From: Sphingomonas sp. AP4-R1
GTDB lineage: Bacteria; Pseudomonadota; Alphaproteobacteria; Sphingomonadales; Sphingomonadaceae
Direction of reading: 5' to 3'
Assembly: GCF_013113735.1 (NCBI RefSeq)
Contig: NZ_CP053346.1
Location: 2,184,001-2,248,000, forward strand
Length of the DNA stretch: 64,000 nt
Shown here: positions 18,802 to 27,652 of the stretch, piece by piece
Numbering within the stretch: position 1 is the first letter of the stretch
How the letters are laid out: every line of letters begins with the position of its first letter
Position numbers and translations under genes: made by a program
Notes under the pieces: model-generated
What the model was told of the DNA's origin: nothing
Databases searched by the model: none
Seen by the model: the letters and a program-made list of their open reading frames with translations, nothing else

Positions 18802-19709
18802 CGCAATCGCCAAGCAGCTCGCAATGCGCCTCGTGCTGCGTTGCGCTGTCCGATTTCCTCAAGGCGACGGAAGAAAAGCAGGAACGTATGGCCAAATTGG
18901 TCGCGCGTGACGGCGTGGAAGTAAGAATCCTGAGCGATGATCCAACAGTGTTGCTCAACAACGCACCAATTCAGGCGCGATATGCGGATCTTATCCTGTT
19001 TGGTCCGGCGGACGCCTACACCAACCTACGCCCGCGTCGGCGCTTGCTAGAAAATGTAGCCCTGTCCTCCGGTCGACCGGTTTTCGTGTTGTCGGATGGT
19101 TGGCAGCCGGAGGTTTTCGAGCATCTCGTTATCGGATGGGACGCCACGGCTGAGGCGACGCGGGCGGTGGCCAAGGCGCGCTTATTGGCCGCGCCGGGCG
19201 CGAGGATTGAAGTGGTGACCGGAGACGTCGATGCGTCGACGAAGGGTCATGGATCCGATCCTGGCGCCGATAATGCCCGCAACCTCAGCCGGCGTGGTTA
19301 TGCGGTGACTGTGCATACGCTGGCGGCCGAAGGGCGCACGCAGGCGGCGATGTTGGCCGATATTGGCCGCAATCAGCGGGCCGATCTGCTGGTTCTCCGT
19401 GCTATGGCGCACTCCCGCCTTCGCGAGCTTTTCCTCGGTGGTATAACCCCTGATCTCCTCGAAGGAACCTCGTTACCAATCCTCCTCGCTCATTCACGCA
19501 TTCGGCGCTCGAAGGGGTTGGCTCGATCTTCAAGAGACCGCGCAATCATCAGATTACGCATCGAGTGTCATGAACATTCTTCACGGTTTGAGCTTTGCCA
19601 CGAGACTGGCTATGATCAGTACCCCGTGTATGTCGAACGAGCTCGACTGTCGGGTCATAAAATTGGCAGCTGGATCTGGGTGACTCAGCCGCCAGACCAG
19701 ACAAGTTAA
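18798..19709 (+). CDS. Universal stress protein family, truncated at both ends
   Basis: The frame overlaps the antiporter stop. About residues 20-100 are the C-terminal half of a first USP domain (DGVEVRILSDDP, ARYADLILFGPAD, ENVALSSGRPVFVLSDG), and about 107-236 are a second, nearly full USP domain (HLVIGWDATAEATRAV, RADLLVLRAMAHSRLRELFLGGI, LPILLAHS). The first 50-60 residues expected in two-domain USPs are missing, and about 65 residues after LLAHS look like read-through into foreign sequence. A likelier start, if expressed, is ATG 18888. It is probably a remnant. Confidence 0.55.
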   Translation: MTQSPSSSQCASCCVALSDFLKATEEKQERMAKLVARDGVEVRILSDDPTVLLNNAPIQARYADLILFGPADAYTNLRPRRRLLENVALSSGRPVFVLSDGWQPEVFEHLVIGWDATAEATRAVAKARLLAAPGARIEVVTGDVDASTKGHGSDPGADNARNLSRRGYAVTVHTLAAEGRTQAAMLADIGRNQRADLLVLRAMAHSRLRELFLGGITPDLLEGTSLPILLAHSRIRRSKGLARSSRDRAIIRLRIECHEHSSRFELCHETGYDQYPVYVERARLSGHKIGSWIWVTQPPDQTS

Positions 19710-20947
19710 CTGCTTCCTCGGACAGCGCGGTCGATGTGGCTTTCATTGCGCGCCCGCGCGCGTGATGCGGTAGTAACGAAGATAAAGAACGCGGACGCGC
19801 AGTAAAGGGCTGTGCTCACCCAGAGCGCTGGGCCGACATTGTCGTCGAGCACCACGAAAGAAGCCACTGCGGGACCGGCTGAGAGGCCCAGAAGCTGCGC
19901 CGTAATCATCTGCATGCCCGCACGTCGGCTTGGATCCACCTCGATGAGATATGGCATGTGGTAGGCAGGAGCGAACATCCAGAAAAAGACGATGATAATC
20001 AAACCGGCGACGAAGGCTGAAGTGCCTTGCCCAAAGACAACCAGCGCCAGGCCACAAAGGCTCGCCGCCAAACTCCCGTAAAGAGCCGTCCTTGCATGCA
20101 AACGGTGAACGAGGCTGGCACACACGGCACCAACGATCTGGGCTACTAGGGATGCGGAGACTGCGAACGCGACAAAGTTGGTCGACAGGCCCCGTTCTCG
20201 TCCGAGCGGCAGGACGTAAACCCAGAATGCCATAATCGCGGCCATTTGACATAGCACAGCCAACAGGCCAATCCATCCACGCCCACTCGGCAGGAGCAGG
20301 CCCTTGCTCCCGCTACCCGCATGAGCCCGGTATTCGGAAGGGCCGCCGAACGTGAGTAGACCAGCCAGACCCGTCGCTACAGCCAGGCATATATAACCGC
20401 CCGAAGCGCCGACCCGCGGCATCAGATAGGCTGAGAACAGCCATGATACGAGCAGTGCACCGGATGTCTGCAAAGCTAGAAAGATCGCCATCAGCCGGGC
20501 AGGCATTGCTACTCGCGTGACGAGGCCCGTCCACACCCAAAGCAGAATGCCAACGCTCAAGCCATTGACGAAGCGTGCAGCAAGGATGATCTCATGCTGC
20601 GTCAGGGTAGTGACTATATTGGCACCAACAGAGAGCAGGATAGCTGAAAAACTGATAGTACGCAGATGTCGCGGCGGGAGGAAGGCGCCTCCGATTGCGA
20701 TAGCGGCCGCCATCCCAAACGCCTCTAGCATAGCGGTTTGACCCATTTCGCGTAGGGAGAGTCTCCCTTCAGCCGCCAGAGGGCCGAGCAACAATGGTTG
20801 GAGAACGACGATAAGACTGCTCATCACCCCGACGAGAAGAACCGAGGCGATCTGCATTCTCGTGAAATTCTGAAACCCGTGATCTGGCTCCTGCGCGTTG
20901 CCACCGATATCTCCGGCGGCGATCTGCGTCTGTCCTTGCTTGGGCAT
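19706..20947 (-). CDS. Major facilitator superfamily transporter
   Basis: A 413-aa inner-membrane protein with about 12 hydrophobic helices in two six-helix halves (for example MQIASVLLVGVMSSLIVVL, AAIAIGGAF, GILLWVWTGLVTRV, AAIMAFWVYVLPLG, FVAGLIIIVFFWMFAPAY). The start has GGAGA eight bases upstream. It lies downstream of, and on the same strand as, the TonB receptor at 21097-23310, suggesting paired outer- and inner-membrane uptake of the cluster's substrate. The substrate is not readable from sequence. Confidence 0.85.
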   Translation of the reverse strand: MPKQGQTQIAAGDIGGNAQEPDHGFQNFTRMQIASVLLVGVMSSLIVVLQPLLLGPLAAEGRLSLREMGQTAMLEAFGMAAAIAIGGAFLPPRHLRTISFSAILLSVGANIVTTLTQHEIILAARFVNGLSVGILLWVWTGLVTRVAMPARLMAIFLALQTSGALLVSWLFSAYLMPRVGASGGYICLAVATGLAGLLTFGGPSEYRAHAGSGSKGLLLPSGRGWIGLLAVLCQMAAIMAFWVYVLPLGRERGLSTNFVAFAVSASLVAQIVGAVCASLVHRLHARTALYGSLAASLCGLALVVFGQGTSAFVAGLIIIVFFWMFAPAYHMPYLIEVDPSRRAGMQMITAQLLGLSAGPAVASFVVLDDNVGPALWVSTALYCASAFFIFVTTASRARARNESHIDRAVRGSS

Positions 20948-21096
20948 CCCGCTTCTCCTGCTCTTTATCTTGGGTCTGCATGATCATCATCTCCAGACCC
21001 GCGCATGCCGATCGTTTATACTGTGGGCTTGGCCAACAGCGCGACAGACCGGCCGTCGTTATGGGGAACGGCCTGCCAAGACAGGTTCCCGAGTCG

Positions 21097-23310
21097 TCAG
21101 TAGTTCACCGTGAACCGGATGCCGTACGTTCTCGGCCGCGCAGGGACCTGGCTTGCGCCGAAGGGGGCGGTGGTGAAACGCTGGCTGTAATAGAGCTTGT
21201 CAGTTAGGTTATCGATGTAGAAGCCGATCTCATAGGGCCCGTCACTTGGCTTGATCGAACCGCTGATGCGGGCCACCACGTAGGATGGTTGCCTGTCGGC
21301 CCGAAGCGGACCGCCGCCGCCCGGGAAAAAGTAGAACGAGTCGGTGTAGTTCGCGAGCGCAGTCAGTTGTCCCTCCCATCCCGACCACAGATCGTGGCTA
21401 AGCGTCGCGCCCAGAAAGCCAGAGAACTTTGGTGCGTGCGGAAGCGGAGTGCCTGAAAGATCCTCTGTCCCGGTAGTCAGGCCGGTGGGGATGCCCCCTG
21501 GACCGTAGGTCGGAATTTGGACACCAGCATCTTGGTAATTTCGATACTGGGTGTGTAGATAGATTGCGCCGCCGAAGAAACGGACCGTGCTATTTGGCTC
21601 CCAGGAGAAATCGGCGTCTACGCCGTGCACTCGCGCATCGGGATTCTGCGTTATACCGACGTTAGTGCTATCCTGGTCGATCGCGACCGTCTGAACCTGC
21701 TTGTAGTTGTAATAGAAAGCGGAAAGATTGGCGCGGACGCGACGATCTCCCGACACGAACTTGAGGCCACCCTCATAGCCGTGCAATGTCTCAGGAAGAA
21801 ACGCTTGCATTGGGATCGCTGGAGTGGAGAATCCTCCCGCCTTGCTGCCTTTGTTGTACGACAGGTATGCATTCACATTGCCGAAGTCGTACGCGATAAC
21901 AAAGCGCGGCTGGAAGTTGTTTTCGCTGTAGCGCTGGTCTGGCTCTCCTGAACGGCGGCCGTCTCGCGTGTCTTTGGTGTACCGACCGCCGGCGGTAAGC
22001 GTCAGATGTTCGACAGGCTTGAGATTGATCTCGGCATACGGAGAGACGCTTTCGGTCTTCACATAGGCGAGATTGGCGGCCGGAAACGGTGCGACCAAGA
22101 GCGGAGCGACGTTGTATAATGCGTAGGTCGAACGATCATGAAGATAGTCGATGCCAGCCTGTGCTTCGAAGATGCCCCCAAAGTCGGTAGTCGCATTGAA
22201 GCTTTGTGTGAATGTCCTGTTCGAAGACGGAATGCGAAAGTGTAAGCTGTCTGCGGTATTGACGTTAGTATTATCTGCGTCGAAAAACTCGAGATCGTCG
22301 AAATCATCATACGCTGTTACGCTGTTCAACGTAATGGCGCCGAGATTGTACCGAAGCTTCAGGTTGTAATATCGGTCCTTATTGTCGGCTTGCGGGCCAC
22401 CGTTGAGGACATTGATTGCGGTAGTATAGGGATCCGCGTAGGGATGTGTATAGCCTGATTGGCTGCAGAGGCTGCAGAATGCATCTGGAAGAAACTGCGA
22501 CGATGCAATTGTTGCGGACGTCTGCGTGGTGTACTGAAACTGCGCTACTGCGGTGAAATCGCTGCTCGGTTCCCAAAGGACCTTCGCGCGGATCTGCTTG
22601 TTGGTGCTCCAGCCGAACATGTAATTGTCGGGCAGATTGCGGATATAGCCATCATCATGACGGTAGCGACCGGCAACGCGAACCGCGATCGTGTCCGACA
22701 GAGGGATGTTAACCATGCCCTCGATCGATCTACGCCCGAGACTGCCGATCTCCCCGACGAGGCGTGCGCCGAACTTGTGCTCGGGATCCGCAGTGTTGAC
22801 GAGGATGGCACCGCCGGTCGCATTGCGGCCCCACAGGGTGCCTTGTGGCCCCTTCAGCACCTGCAGAGATGCGATATCCACGATATCCAGATTGCCGCCT
22901 TTAGCGCGCTCGAGATAAGCTCCATCAATGTAGACCGCCACCGGGTTCTCGACGCCGGGATTTGAAAAGTTGGCGCCGATGCCGCGAATGAAGGTTTGTG
23001 CGTAGTTGAAATCGCTCGAGATCGAGAGGCCGGGTGTTATGATCTGGATCGCCGTTAGATCCTTGATCCCAAGCGTCTGCATGGCTTGTGGCGTGATCGC
23101 GGTGACGGAGATCGGAACCTTTTGGACGCTCTCAGAGCGACGCTGGGCGGTCACCACGATATCCTGCATGCCCTGTTCGGCTTGAGACTGCTCGGGCTGC
23201 ACGGCGGCAGGCTGCTCTGTGGGCGCCACTGCGTCCTGCGCGAAGGCGGGTGCTACGACTGCGGTGTTCACCAGCGCAAACGCACAAACTGAAGTATGTA
23301 GTCCCGTCAT
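21097..23310 (-). CDS. TonB-dependent receptor of the catabolic cluster
   Basis: A 737-aa receptor of the sphingomonad catabolic type. It has a signal peptide ending VAPAFAQ, a mature DIVVTAQRR motif, a plug with IRGIGANFSNPGVEN, VAVYIDGAYLERA and LQVLKGPQGTLWGRNATGGAI, a long barrel, and a C-terminus RFTVNY. Two ATGs compete: GGGAGG touches the one at 23316 but is six bases from 23310, so I chose 23310. It is divergent from the IclR regulator, and a conserved operator/promoter element lies between them. Such receptors import bulky organic substrates. Confidence 0.92.
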   Translation of the reverse strand: MTGLHTSVCAFALVNTAVVAPAFAQDAVAPTEQPAAVQPEQSQAEQGMQDIVVTAQRRSESVQKVPISVTAITPQAMQTLGIKDLTAIQIITPGLSISSDFNYAQTFIRGIGANFSNPGVENPVAVYIDGAYLERAKGGNLDIVDIASLQVLKGPQGTLWGRNATGGAILVNTADPEHKFGARLVGEIGSLGRRSIEGMVNIPLSDTIAVRVAGRYRHDDGYIRNLPDNYMFGWSTNKQIRAKVLWEPSSDFTAVAQFQYTTQTSATIASSQFLPDAFCSLCSQSGYTHPYADPYTTAINVLNGGPQADNKDRYYNLKLRYNLGAITLNSVTAYDDFDDLEFFDADNTNVNTADSLHFRIPSSNRTFTQSFNATTDFGGIFEAQAGIDYLHDRSTYALYNVAPLLVAPFPAANLAYVKTESVSPYAEINLKPVEHLTLTAGGRYTKDTRDGRRSGEPDQRYSENNFQPRFVIAYDFGNVNAYLSYNKGSKAGGFSTPAIPMQAFLPETLHGYEGGLKFVSGDRRVRANLSAFYYNYKQVQTVAIDQDSTNVGITQNPDARVHGVDADFSWEPNSTVRFFGGAIYLHTQYRNYQDAGVQIPTYGPGGIPTGLTTGTEDLSGTPLPHAPKFSGFLGATLSHDLWSGWEGQLTALANYTDSFYFFPGGGGPLRADRQPSYVVARISGSIKPSDGPYEIGFYIDNLTDKLYYSQRFTTAPFGASQVPARPRTYGIRFTVNY

Positions 23311-23816
23311 GCACATCCTCCCAATGGCCCGATTTCCGAGCTCCGAGTCGCCGTTAGTGCGACATTGTGGGATTTTATGATGGAGACTCGAGTTGTGGTC
23401 AATAGCATCGAGACAAAATCCTACTTTGCGGGATAATGTGTCAGAGTTGACCGTGTCGGAACGCCGCGCGCGCCGTCAACTCTGCATCTGGGAAACTGCA
23501 GGAGATGCGGGCTGGCTTCCCATAGCATGGGGATTTTGACCGGTGATCATCGGTAACGACGGTAAGGTGCAGTACTGCGGCCATAAATTCGAGATGCATA
23601 AAGTCTCACAGTCTGGCATACTGCTTCGTCCCGGATACCTTTTATGCCTCGATGTCCGATAGCCGAGGTCTGGGATAGGGTTACTCCCTTATTAGACGAT
23701 TGGCGCGACGAGACGTTGAGCTTATGGCTAAACGAGATGACCCCTCCGCAATGGAGGCGGCAACGGTATCAAAGGTGGAGTTTCTGAACTGCCACCGCAA
23801 AGTGGGTAATTAATCG
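23311..23816. other. 506-bp divergent regulatory region
   Basis: There is no gene. It holds the conserved 17-bp element at 23418-23434, a GGGATTTT half-site near 23370, and a low-GC stretch upstream of the IclR gene. Confidence 0.6.
23410..23444. promoter_or_regulatory. Cluster operator/promoter, copy 1 (TonB receptor / iclR)
   Basis: ATCCTACTTTGCGGGAT (23418-23434) is an ATCC-N9-GGAT element. Towards the IclR gene it sits between GAGACA and GATAAT (16-bp spacer). Towards the TonB gene it sits between CTGACA and a weak GGATTT (17-bp spacer). Reverse-complemented it matches the other three copies. Confidence 0.65.
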
Positions 23817-24668
23817 ATGGCTACAGCGGAAATTGAGGTGCTGGATGATGAGGGGCCGTTGCGCAACGTCAACGAGGGTCGGGATTCTTCAAACAGCCTT
23901 ACTAAGATGCTGGGCATTCTCGATCTGTTTGTCCCGGACAGACCCATCTGGTCTACCAACGACATCATTCAGGCGTTGGAGACGTCACGATCGACAGGCT
24001 ATCGCTACATCAAGGCATTGAATAGTGCGGGCCTCCTCAGCGCGGTTGGCAACGGCTATTATGTCCTGGGCCCGCGCATCATTGAACTGGATCTTCAAAT
24101 CCGCGGCAGCGATCCATTGCTGCAAGCGGGAAGGGGGGTTCTCGAGCAGCTGGTGGACTTGACCGGGCATTCCGCCCTTTTGTGCATGCTGTATCGCAAT
24201 TCAGTCCTGTGCATTCGGGAGCAGCTCGCGCCACTGAGCCCTGATCATCTTTTCAGCCGCGGACAGCGCCGATCGCTCTTTCGTGGGGCGATTTCCAAGG
24301 TCATCCTGGCTTACCTCCCGAACCATCGCCTGCGGAGCATCTTCAAGCGTAATGAGGAGGATGTAGCTGCGGCAAATCTCGGGAAAAGCTGGAGTGAATT
24401 TCGGGAAGCACTCGCACAAATCCGAAAAGACGGCCATGCCATCACCTATGGCGAGTTCAATCCCGGGGTGGTGGGCATCGCCGCGCCGGTCTACAACAGC
24501 GAAAATGTCATCCTAGGCAGCGTCGGTATTGCACTTGCCCGTGAAGAATTGAGCGACGTTGACGTCAACCGGTTAGTCATAGCGGTCAAAAGAGCTGCCC
24601 GAGAGATAACGACCCGCACGACCAATGCGATACCTGGAATGGATCTTTTGCCGCGCGCCGTCGGATAG
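23817..24668 (+). CDS. IclR-family transcriptional regulator
   Basis: A 283-aa cytoplasmic regulator. Residues about 27-88 form the winged helix-turn-helix (NSLTKMLGILDLF, NDIIQALETSRSTGYRYIKAL, GLLSAVGNGYYVLG). Residues about 95-265 form the IclR effector-binding GAF-like domain (GHSALLCMLYRNSVLCIRE, FRGAISKVILAYL, GVVGIAAPVYN, GSVGIALAREEL). IclR proteins bind ATCC/GGAT-like short palindromes as dimers or tetramers and respond to aromatic or small carboxylic effectors. It is the only IclR gene in the catabolic region and is the best candidate to bind the four conserved elements. Confidence 0.92.
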   Translation: MATAEIEVLDDEGPLRNVNEGRDSSNSLTKMLGILDLFVPDRPIWSTNDIIQALETSRSTGYRYIKALNSAGLLSAVGNGYYVLGPRIIELDLQIRGSDPLLQAGRGVLEQLVDLTGHSALLCMLYRNSVLCIREQLAPLSPDHLFSRGQRRSLFRGAISKVILAYLPNHRLRSIFKRNEEDVAAANLGKSWSEFREALAQIRKDGHAITYGEFNPGVVGIAAPVYNSENVILGSVGIALAREELSDVDVNRLVIAVKRAAREITTRTTNAIPGMDLLPRAVG

Positions 24669-24704
24669 TTGCCTGCAACCCGCATGTGAACGGGATCGGC
24701 GGGA

Positions 24705-24748
24705 ATGCGGCAAGGCCCGGGGGTTTTCGGTCCCGGGCCTTGCCGCAT
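24705..24748. terminator. Strong bidirectional terminator between iclR and the MmgE/PrpD gene
   Basis: ATGCGGCAAGGCCCGGG and its exact complement form a 17-bp perfect stem around a 10-base loop, between two convergent genes. Confidence 0.85.
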
Positions 24749-24755
24749 GTTAGGA

Positions 24756-26132
24756 TCAGGCGTCGCGCAGAGACGCGAAGTCAAGGTGAGAGGTCGGCAG
24801 GTCGCGCGGTGAGGTGAGATCAATCAGTGCCTGTGATCGATCGAACAGGATCCGCGCATCGGCCTCGTCGTGGGTCCGCTTGGTGCAGTCGCGGAACTTC
24901 TCCCACAACTCCTCCGTCGGAAGTGGGTCGAATGCGTGACCGCGCACTGTTTCAATGTCGCCGGTGTCAAGGGTCGTGCCATCCGTCAACGTCACAATCA
25001 CGCGCTCCGATGGAGAGTGGGCGGGATCTCGGCTGTCATATTCGTCCACGCCGATCAACTCGACCTTTGGAAAGAACGCCTGGATGTCGGGCCGCTGCAC
25101 TACGCTGTCACTAAGTTCGTCGATCCCCATGCGGCGAAGGATTACCGCGGCCGCCATCGCGAAATGCTCGCTGAACTTGGCCTCGAGCCCGGTCTGGGGG
25201 CGCTCGTTGACCAGGACCGCCGTCTGCCCGCGACCCATTGTCACGGAAACGCCCTCAACATTGTCGGCCTTGACGTCATGCGCTTCGAGCAGCTTCAAGG
25301 TTGCATCGAAGGATCGGTGCATGAAATAGCAGGTCGGATAGCGCTTAACGCAAAGCCGATGGCTCAGAAGGTGCCAATCTTTGCCGAGGTCGGAAGGTGA
25401 ATCCCAGTCGGCGTCATTCTCGGCCGAAAAGGCAGTTAGGAAGCCACGATGATGCTCGAGGGCAACCCTCGAGGCCGTCATCCCGCGACTCGCGAGGCGC
25501 GCCGAGAGGAGGCCATTTCGTGCCGCCATGCCGGCATGATAAGGCTTCGTCATCGTCCCAAAATTAACGGCGAGACCGCCGGCATGGCTGGCGGCGAGAG
25601 CGAGGGCGGCAGATGCACGCTCAGCGGGGAGCTTGCGTAGCGCGGCAACCGCAGCGGCAGCACTGACGGATCCGAAGACCGAAGTCGGATGCCAACCCTT
25701 GGCATGATAGTTACGCGCGCGGCGTACCAATTCGGCCCAGACTTCATAACCCGCAACATAGGCGGTGATGAGATCCTTGCCTGACGATCCGAGATGCTCG
25801 CCTTCGGCCAACAGGGCCGGGACGAGGATGGTGCTCGGGTGCCCTGTCAGTGCTTGGTCGTCATAATCGAGCGCATGGCCGGCTGTTCCGGAAAGAAGGG
25901 CGGCATCCGGGGCCGATGTCACAAACTGCGACAGGCACGCCCGCGCCTCCTTCGGATGCGCGCCTTCGGACAGTTCGTCATGAAGGATTTTGACCACAGG
26001 CTCGCCGATGCCGGCCATAATCACACCGATCGTGTCGGTGTAGGCGTCACGTGCGAGCGCTTGCGCTTCAGGTGGAAGGATTTCGAAGCGGACGTTCTCG
26101 AGGAATGTCCCAAGATCAGCGGTCAGCGGCAT
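24756..26132 (-). CDS. MmgE/PrpD family protein (copy 1)
   Basis: A 458-aa protein with the two-domain MmgE/PrpD fold. The all-helical N-terminal part carries the family sequence SGTAGHALDYDDQALTGHPST, followed by AYVAGYEVWAEL, KGWHPTSVFGSVSAAAA and MTKPYHAGMAARNG. The C-terminal part has KRYPTCYFMHRSFDA. Known members are 2-methylcitrate dehydratase, cis-aconitate decarboxylase and iminodisuccinate epimerase, so it probably dehydrates, decarboxylates or epimerises a carboxylic acid. It is transcribed alone from a promoter carrying the conserved element and is convergent with iclR. It is one of three paralogues here. Confidence 0.9.
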   Translation of the reverse strand: MPLTADLGTFLENVRFEILPPEAQALARDAYTDTIGVIMAGIGEPVVKILHDELSEGAHPKEARACLSQFVTSAPDAALLSGTAGHALDYDDQALTGHPSTILVPALLAEGEHLGSSGKDLITAYVAGYEVWAELVRRARNYHAKGWHPTSVFGSVSAAAAVAALRKLPAERASAALALAASHAGGLAVNFGTMTKPYHAGMAARNGLLSARLASRGMTASRVALEHHRGFLTAFSAENDADWDSPSDLGKDWHLLSHRLCVKRYPTCYFMHRSFDATLKLLEAHDVKADNVEGVSVTMGRGQTAVLVNERPQTGLEAKFSEHFAMAAAVILRRMGIDELSDSVVQRPDIQAFFPKVELIGVDEYDSRDPAHSPSERVIVTLTDGTTLDTGDIETVRGHAFDPLPTEELWEKFRDCTKRTHDEADARILFDRSQALIDLTSPRDLPTSHLDFASLRDA

Positions 26133-26196
26133 GCAGGGGTTCCAGATATTCGACTGTGATGCCCGATCGGGCTATGCACAAAGGGTAGAGGCGAAC

Positions 26197-26225
26197 AATA
26201 TCCCGCCATTTAGGATATTAGTCAA
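26197..26225 (-). promoter_or_regulatory. Cluster operator/promoter, copy 2 (MmgE/PrpD copy 1)
   Basis: The clearest copy. AATATCC and GGATATT flank nine bases (26197-26219). In the gene's direction TTGACT (26225-26220) and GATATT (26202-26197) stand 17 bp apart as -35 and -10 boxes, with the element inside the spacer. Expected transcription start is about 58 bp before the ATG. Confidence 0.75.
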
Positions 26226-26632
26226 TAAGGCGTGATGTGAGGCTGCTGTAACGGGCGCGCACATTTGTGCGCCTGCAGCGAGACCAGGCGCCAATGCCAA
26301 CCAAAATCCGGGAGCCCGCTTTCGGAAGCAGTGATAATCTAGATTAAAATCAACTTGTTGTGGCGAGTTGGTCGCCTACGCTCCCTAGCGCTCATGCCGC
26401 AGGTTTTGTCCAATGCACTCTGGCGCCAATACCGAGGGGTGATGGGGAAACCGGGCGATACCTGGGAAAGGGGACGGCTGTTACGGGTTCCAAAGCGGAA
26501 CGAGGGGGGCAAGGAAAATTAAACTTGCACTATTTGGGATTCGTTGCAATCCTCCGAGCGGCGGTGCTCCACCTTGCGCGCCGTACATCTCGTTCGGAGA
26601 GGTTACCCCACCGACGGGGCGAAAGGTCAAGA
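26226..26632. other. Intergenic stretch between divergent promoters
   Basis: The upstream extension of the following open frame covers part of this but has no family resemblance, and I see no gene. No second copy of the conserved element faces the rightward operon. Confidence 0.5.
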
Positions 26633-27562
26633 ATGTCACGAGAGGGAATCGGTTTCATCGGGCTGGGAAGCATGGGTGCGCCCATCGCCAAGCGTTTCCT
26701 CGACAGTGAGTTAGCGCTGACAGTCTACGACATCGATCCAGCCAACCTCGCGCCTTTTGCCGCAGGCGGGGCAACGATTGCGACTTCGCCGAAGGATGTC
26801 GCCGACAAGGCGGACATCGTGTTTTCCTGCCTTCCTTCCACGGCAATCTGTCTCGATGTCGCACTTGGCGAGAATGGCGTCGTCCATGGCAGCAAGATAC
26901 AGACCTATGTCGACACCTCGACAATCGGGCTGCAGGTTGCTCGGACGATCGCCGAGGGCCTTGGCCCCCGAATTGGCTTCCTCGATGCACCCGTGAGCGG
27001 GGGGCCACCGGGGGCTCGCGCGGGAACGCTCGTCACCATGGTTTCCGGGCCACAGGCTGCCTATGATCGCGCTCTGCCAGCCTTCGAGATCATCGCAAAA
27101 AGCATCTTCTACATTGGGCAAAGCGCGGGCCAGGCCCAAATTGCCAAGCTGGTGAATAACCATCTCTCGGCTGCCGGCCGTATCGCCACTTTCGAAGGTC
27201 TGGTTCTCGCGCTCAAGGCAGGTCTCGACCCCAAGGTTCTCATCGATCTCATCAATGTGAGTTCAGGTCGCAACTACACGACCACCGACAAGGTACCCGA
27301 CGCAATTCTCTCGGGTACTTTTAAGTTCAATGGCCGCCTTGCGATCAGCATCAAGGATCAGACCTTGCTCAAGGAGGAGGCGGAAGCGCTCGGCGTTCCG
27401 CTTTGGGTCGCGCCCCGCTTGCTCGAGACTCTTAAGGAAGCCGCAGACGACGGATATCTAGACCAGGATAGCATGCTGCTGATCCAATATATGGGCGAGC
27501 AGGCCGGCATCGATGTGCGGGCAATCATGACCGCCCGGCAGGACGGTGCGCAAGCCACTTAA
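26633..27562 (+). CDS. NAD(P)-dependent beta-hydroxyacid dehydrogenase (HIBDH family, copy 1)
   Basis: A 309-aa enzyme of the 3-hydroxyisobutyrate dehydrogenase / tartronate-semialdehyde reductase family. It has an N-terminal Rossmann motif GFIGLGSMGAPIA, the substrate loop DAPVSGGPPGARAGTL (Ser122), the catalytic Lys172 in AKLVNNHLS, and a helical C-terminal domain with IKDQTLLKEEAEALGVPL. It interconverts a beta-hydroxy acid and a semialdehyde or keto-acid. ATG 26633 begins the conserved Rossmann strand; the longer frame is not family-like. It probably shares an operon with the GMC oxidoreductase 90 bp on. Confidence 0.9.
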   Translation: MSREGIGFIGLGSMGAPIAKRFLDSELALTVYDIDPANLAPFAAGGATIATSPKDVADKADIVFSCLPSTAICLDVALGENGVVHGSKIQTYVDTSTIGLQVARTIAEGLGPRIGFLDAPVSGGPPGARAGTLVTMVSGPQAAYDRALPAFEIIAKSIFYIGQSAGQAQIAKLVNNHLSAAGRIATFEGLVLALKAGLDPKVLIDLINVSSGRNYTTTDKVPDAILSGTFKFNGRLAISIKDQTLLKEEAEALGVPLWVAPRLLETLKEAADDGYLDQDSMLLIQYMGEQAGIDVRAIMTARQDGAQAT

Positions 27563-27652
27563 TAGTCCGGGTCCTTCATCCGTGCGAGCATGTCACGCCG
27601 CAGGGATCAGGCGTACTCCGACAAGTCTGAAGAACGAAGGATGAGCTCCGTC

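Noticed and set aside
20940..20960. ATCCCGC at the MFS transporter start
   Set aside because: It is the reverse of the ribosome-binding and start-codon sequence (GGAGAAGCGGGATG), with no second arm.
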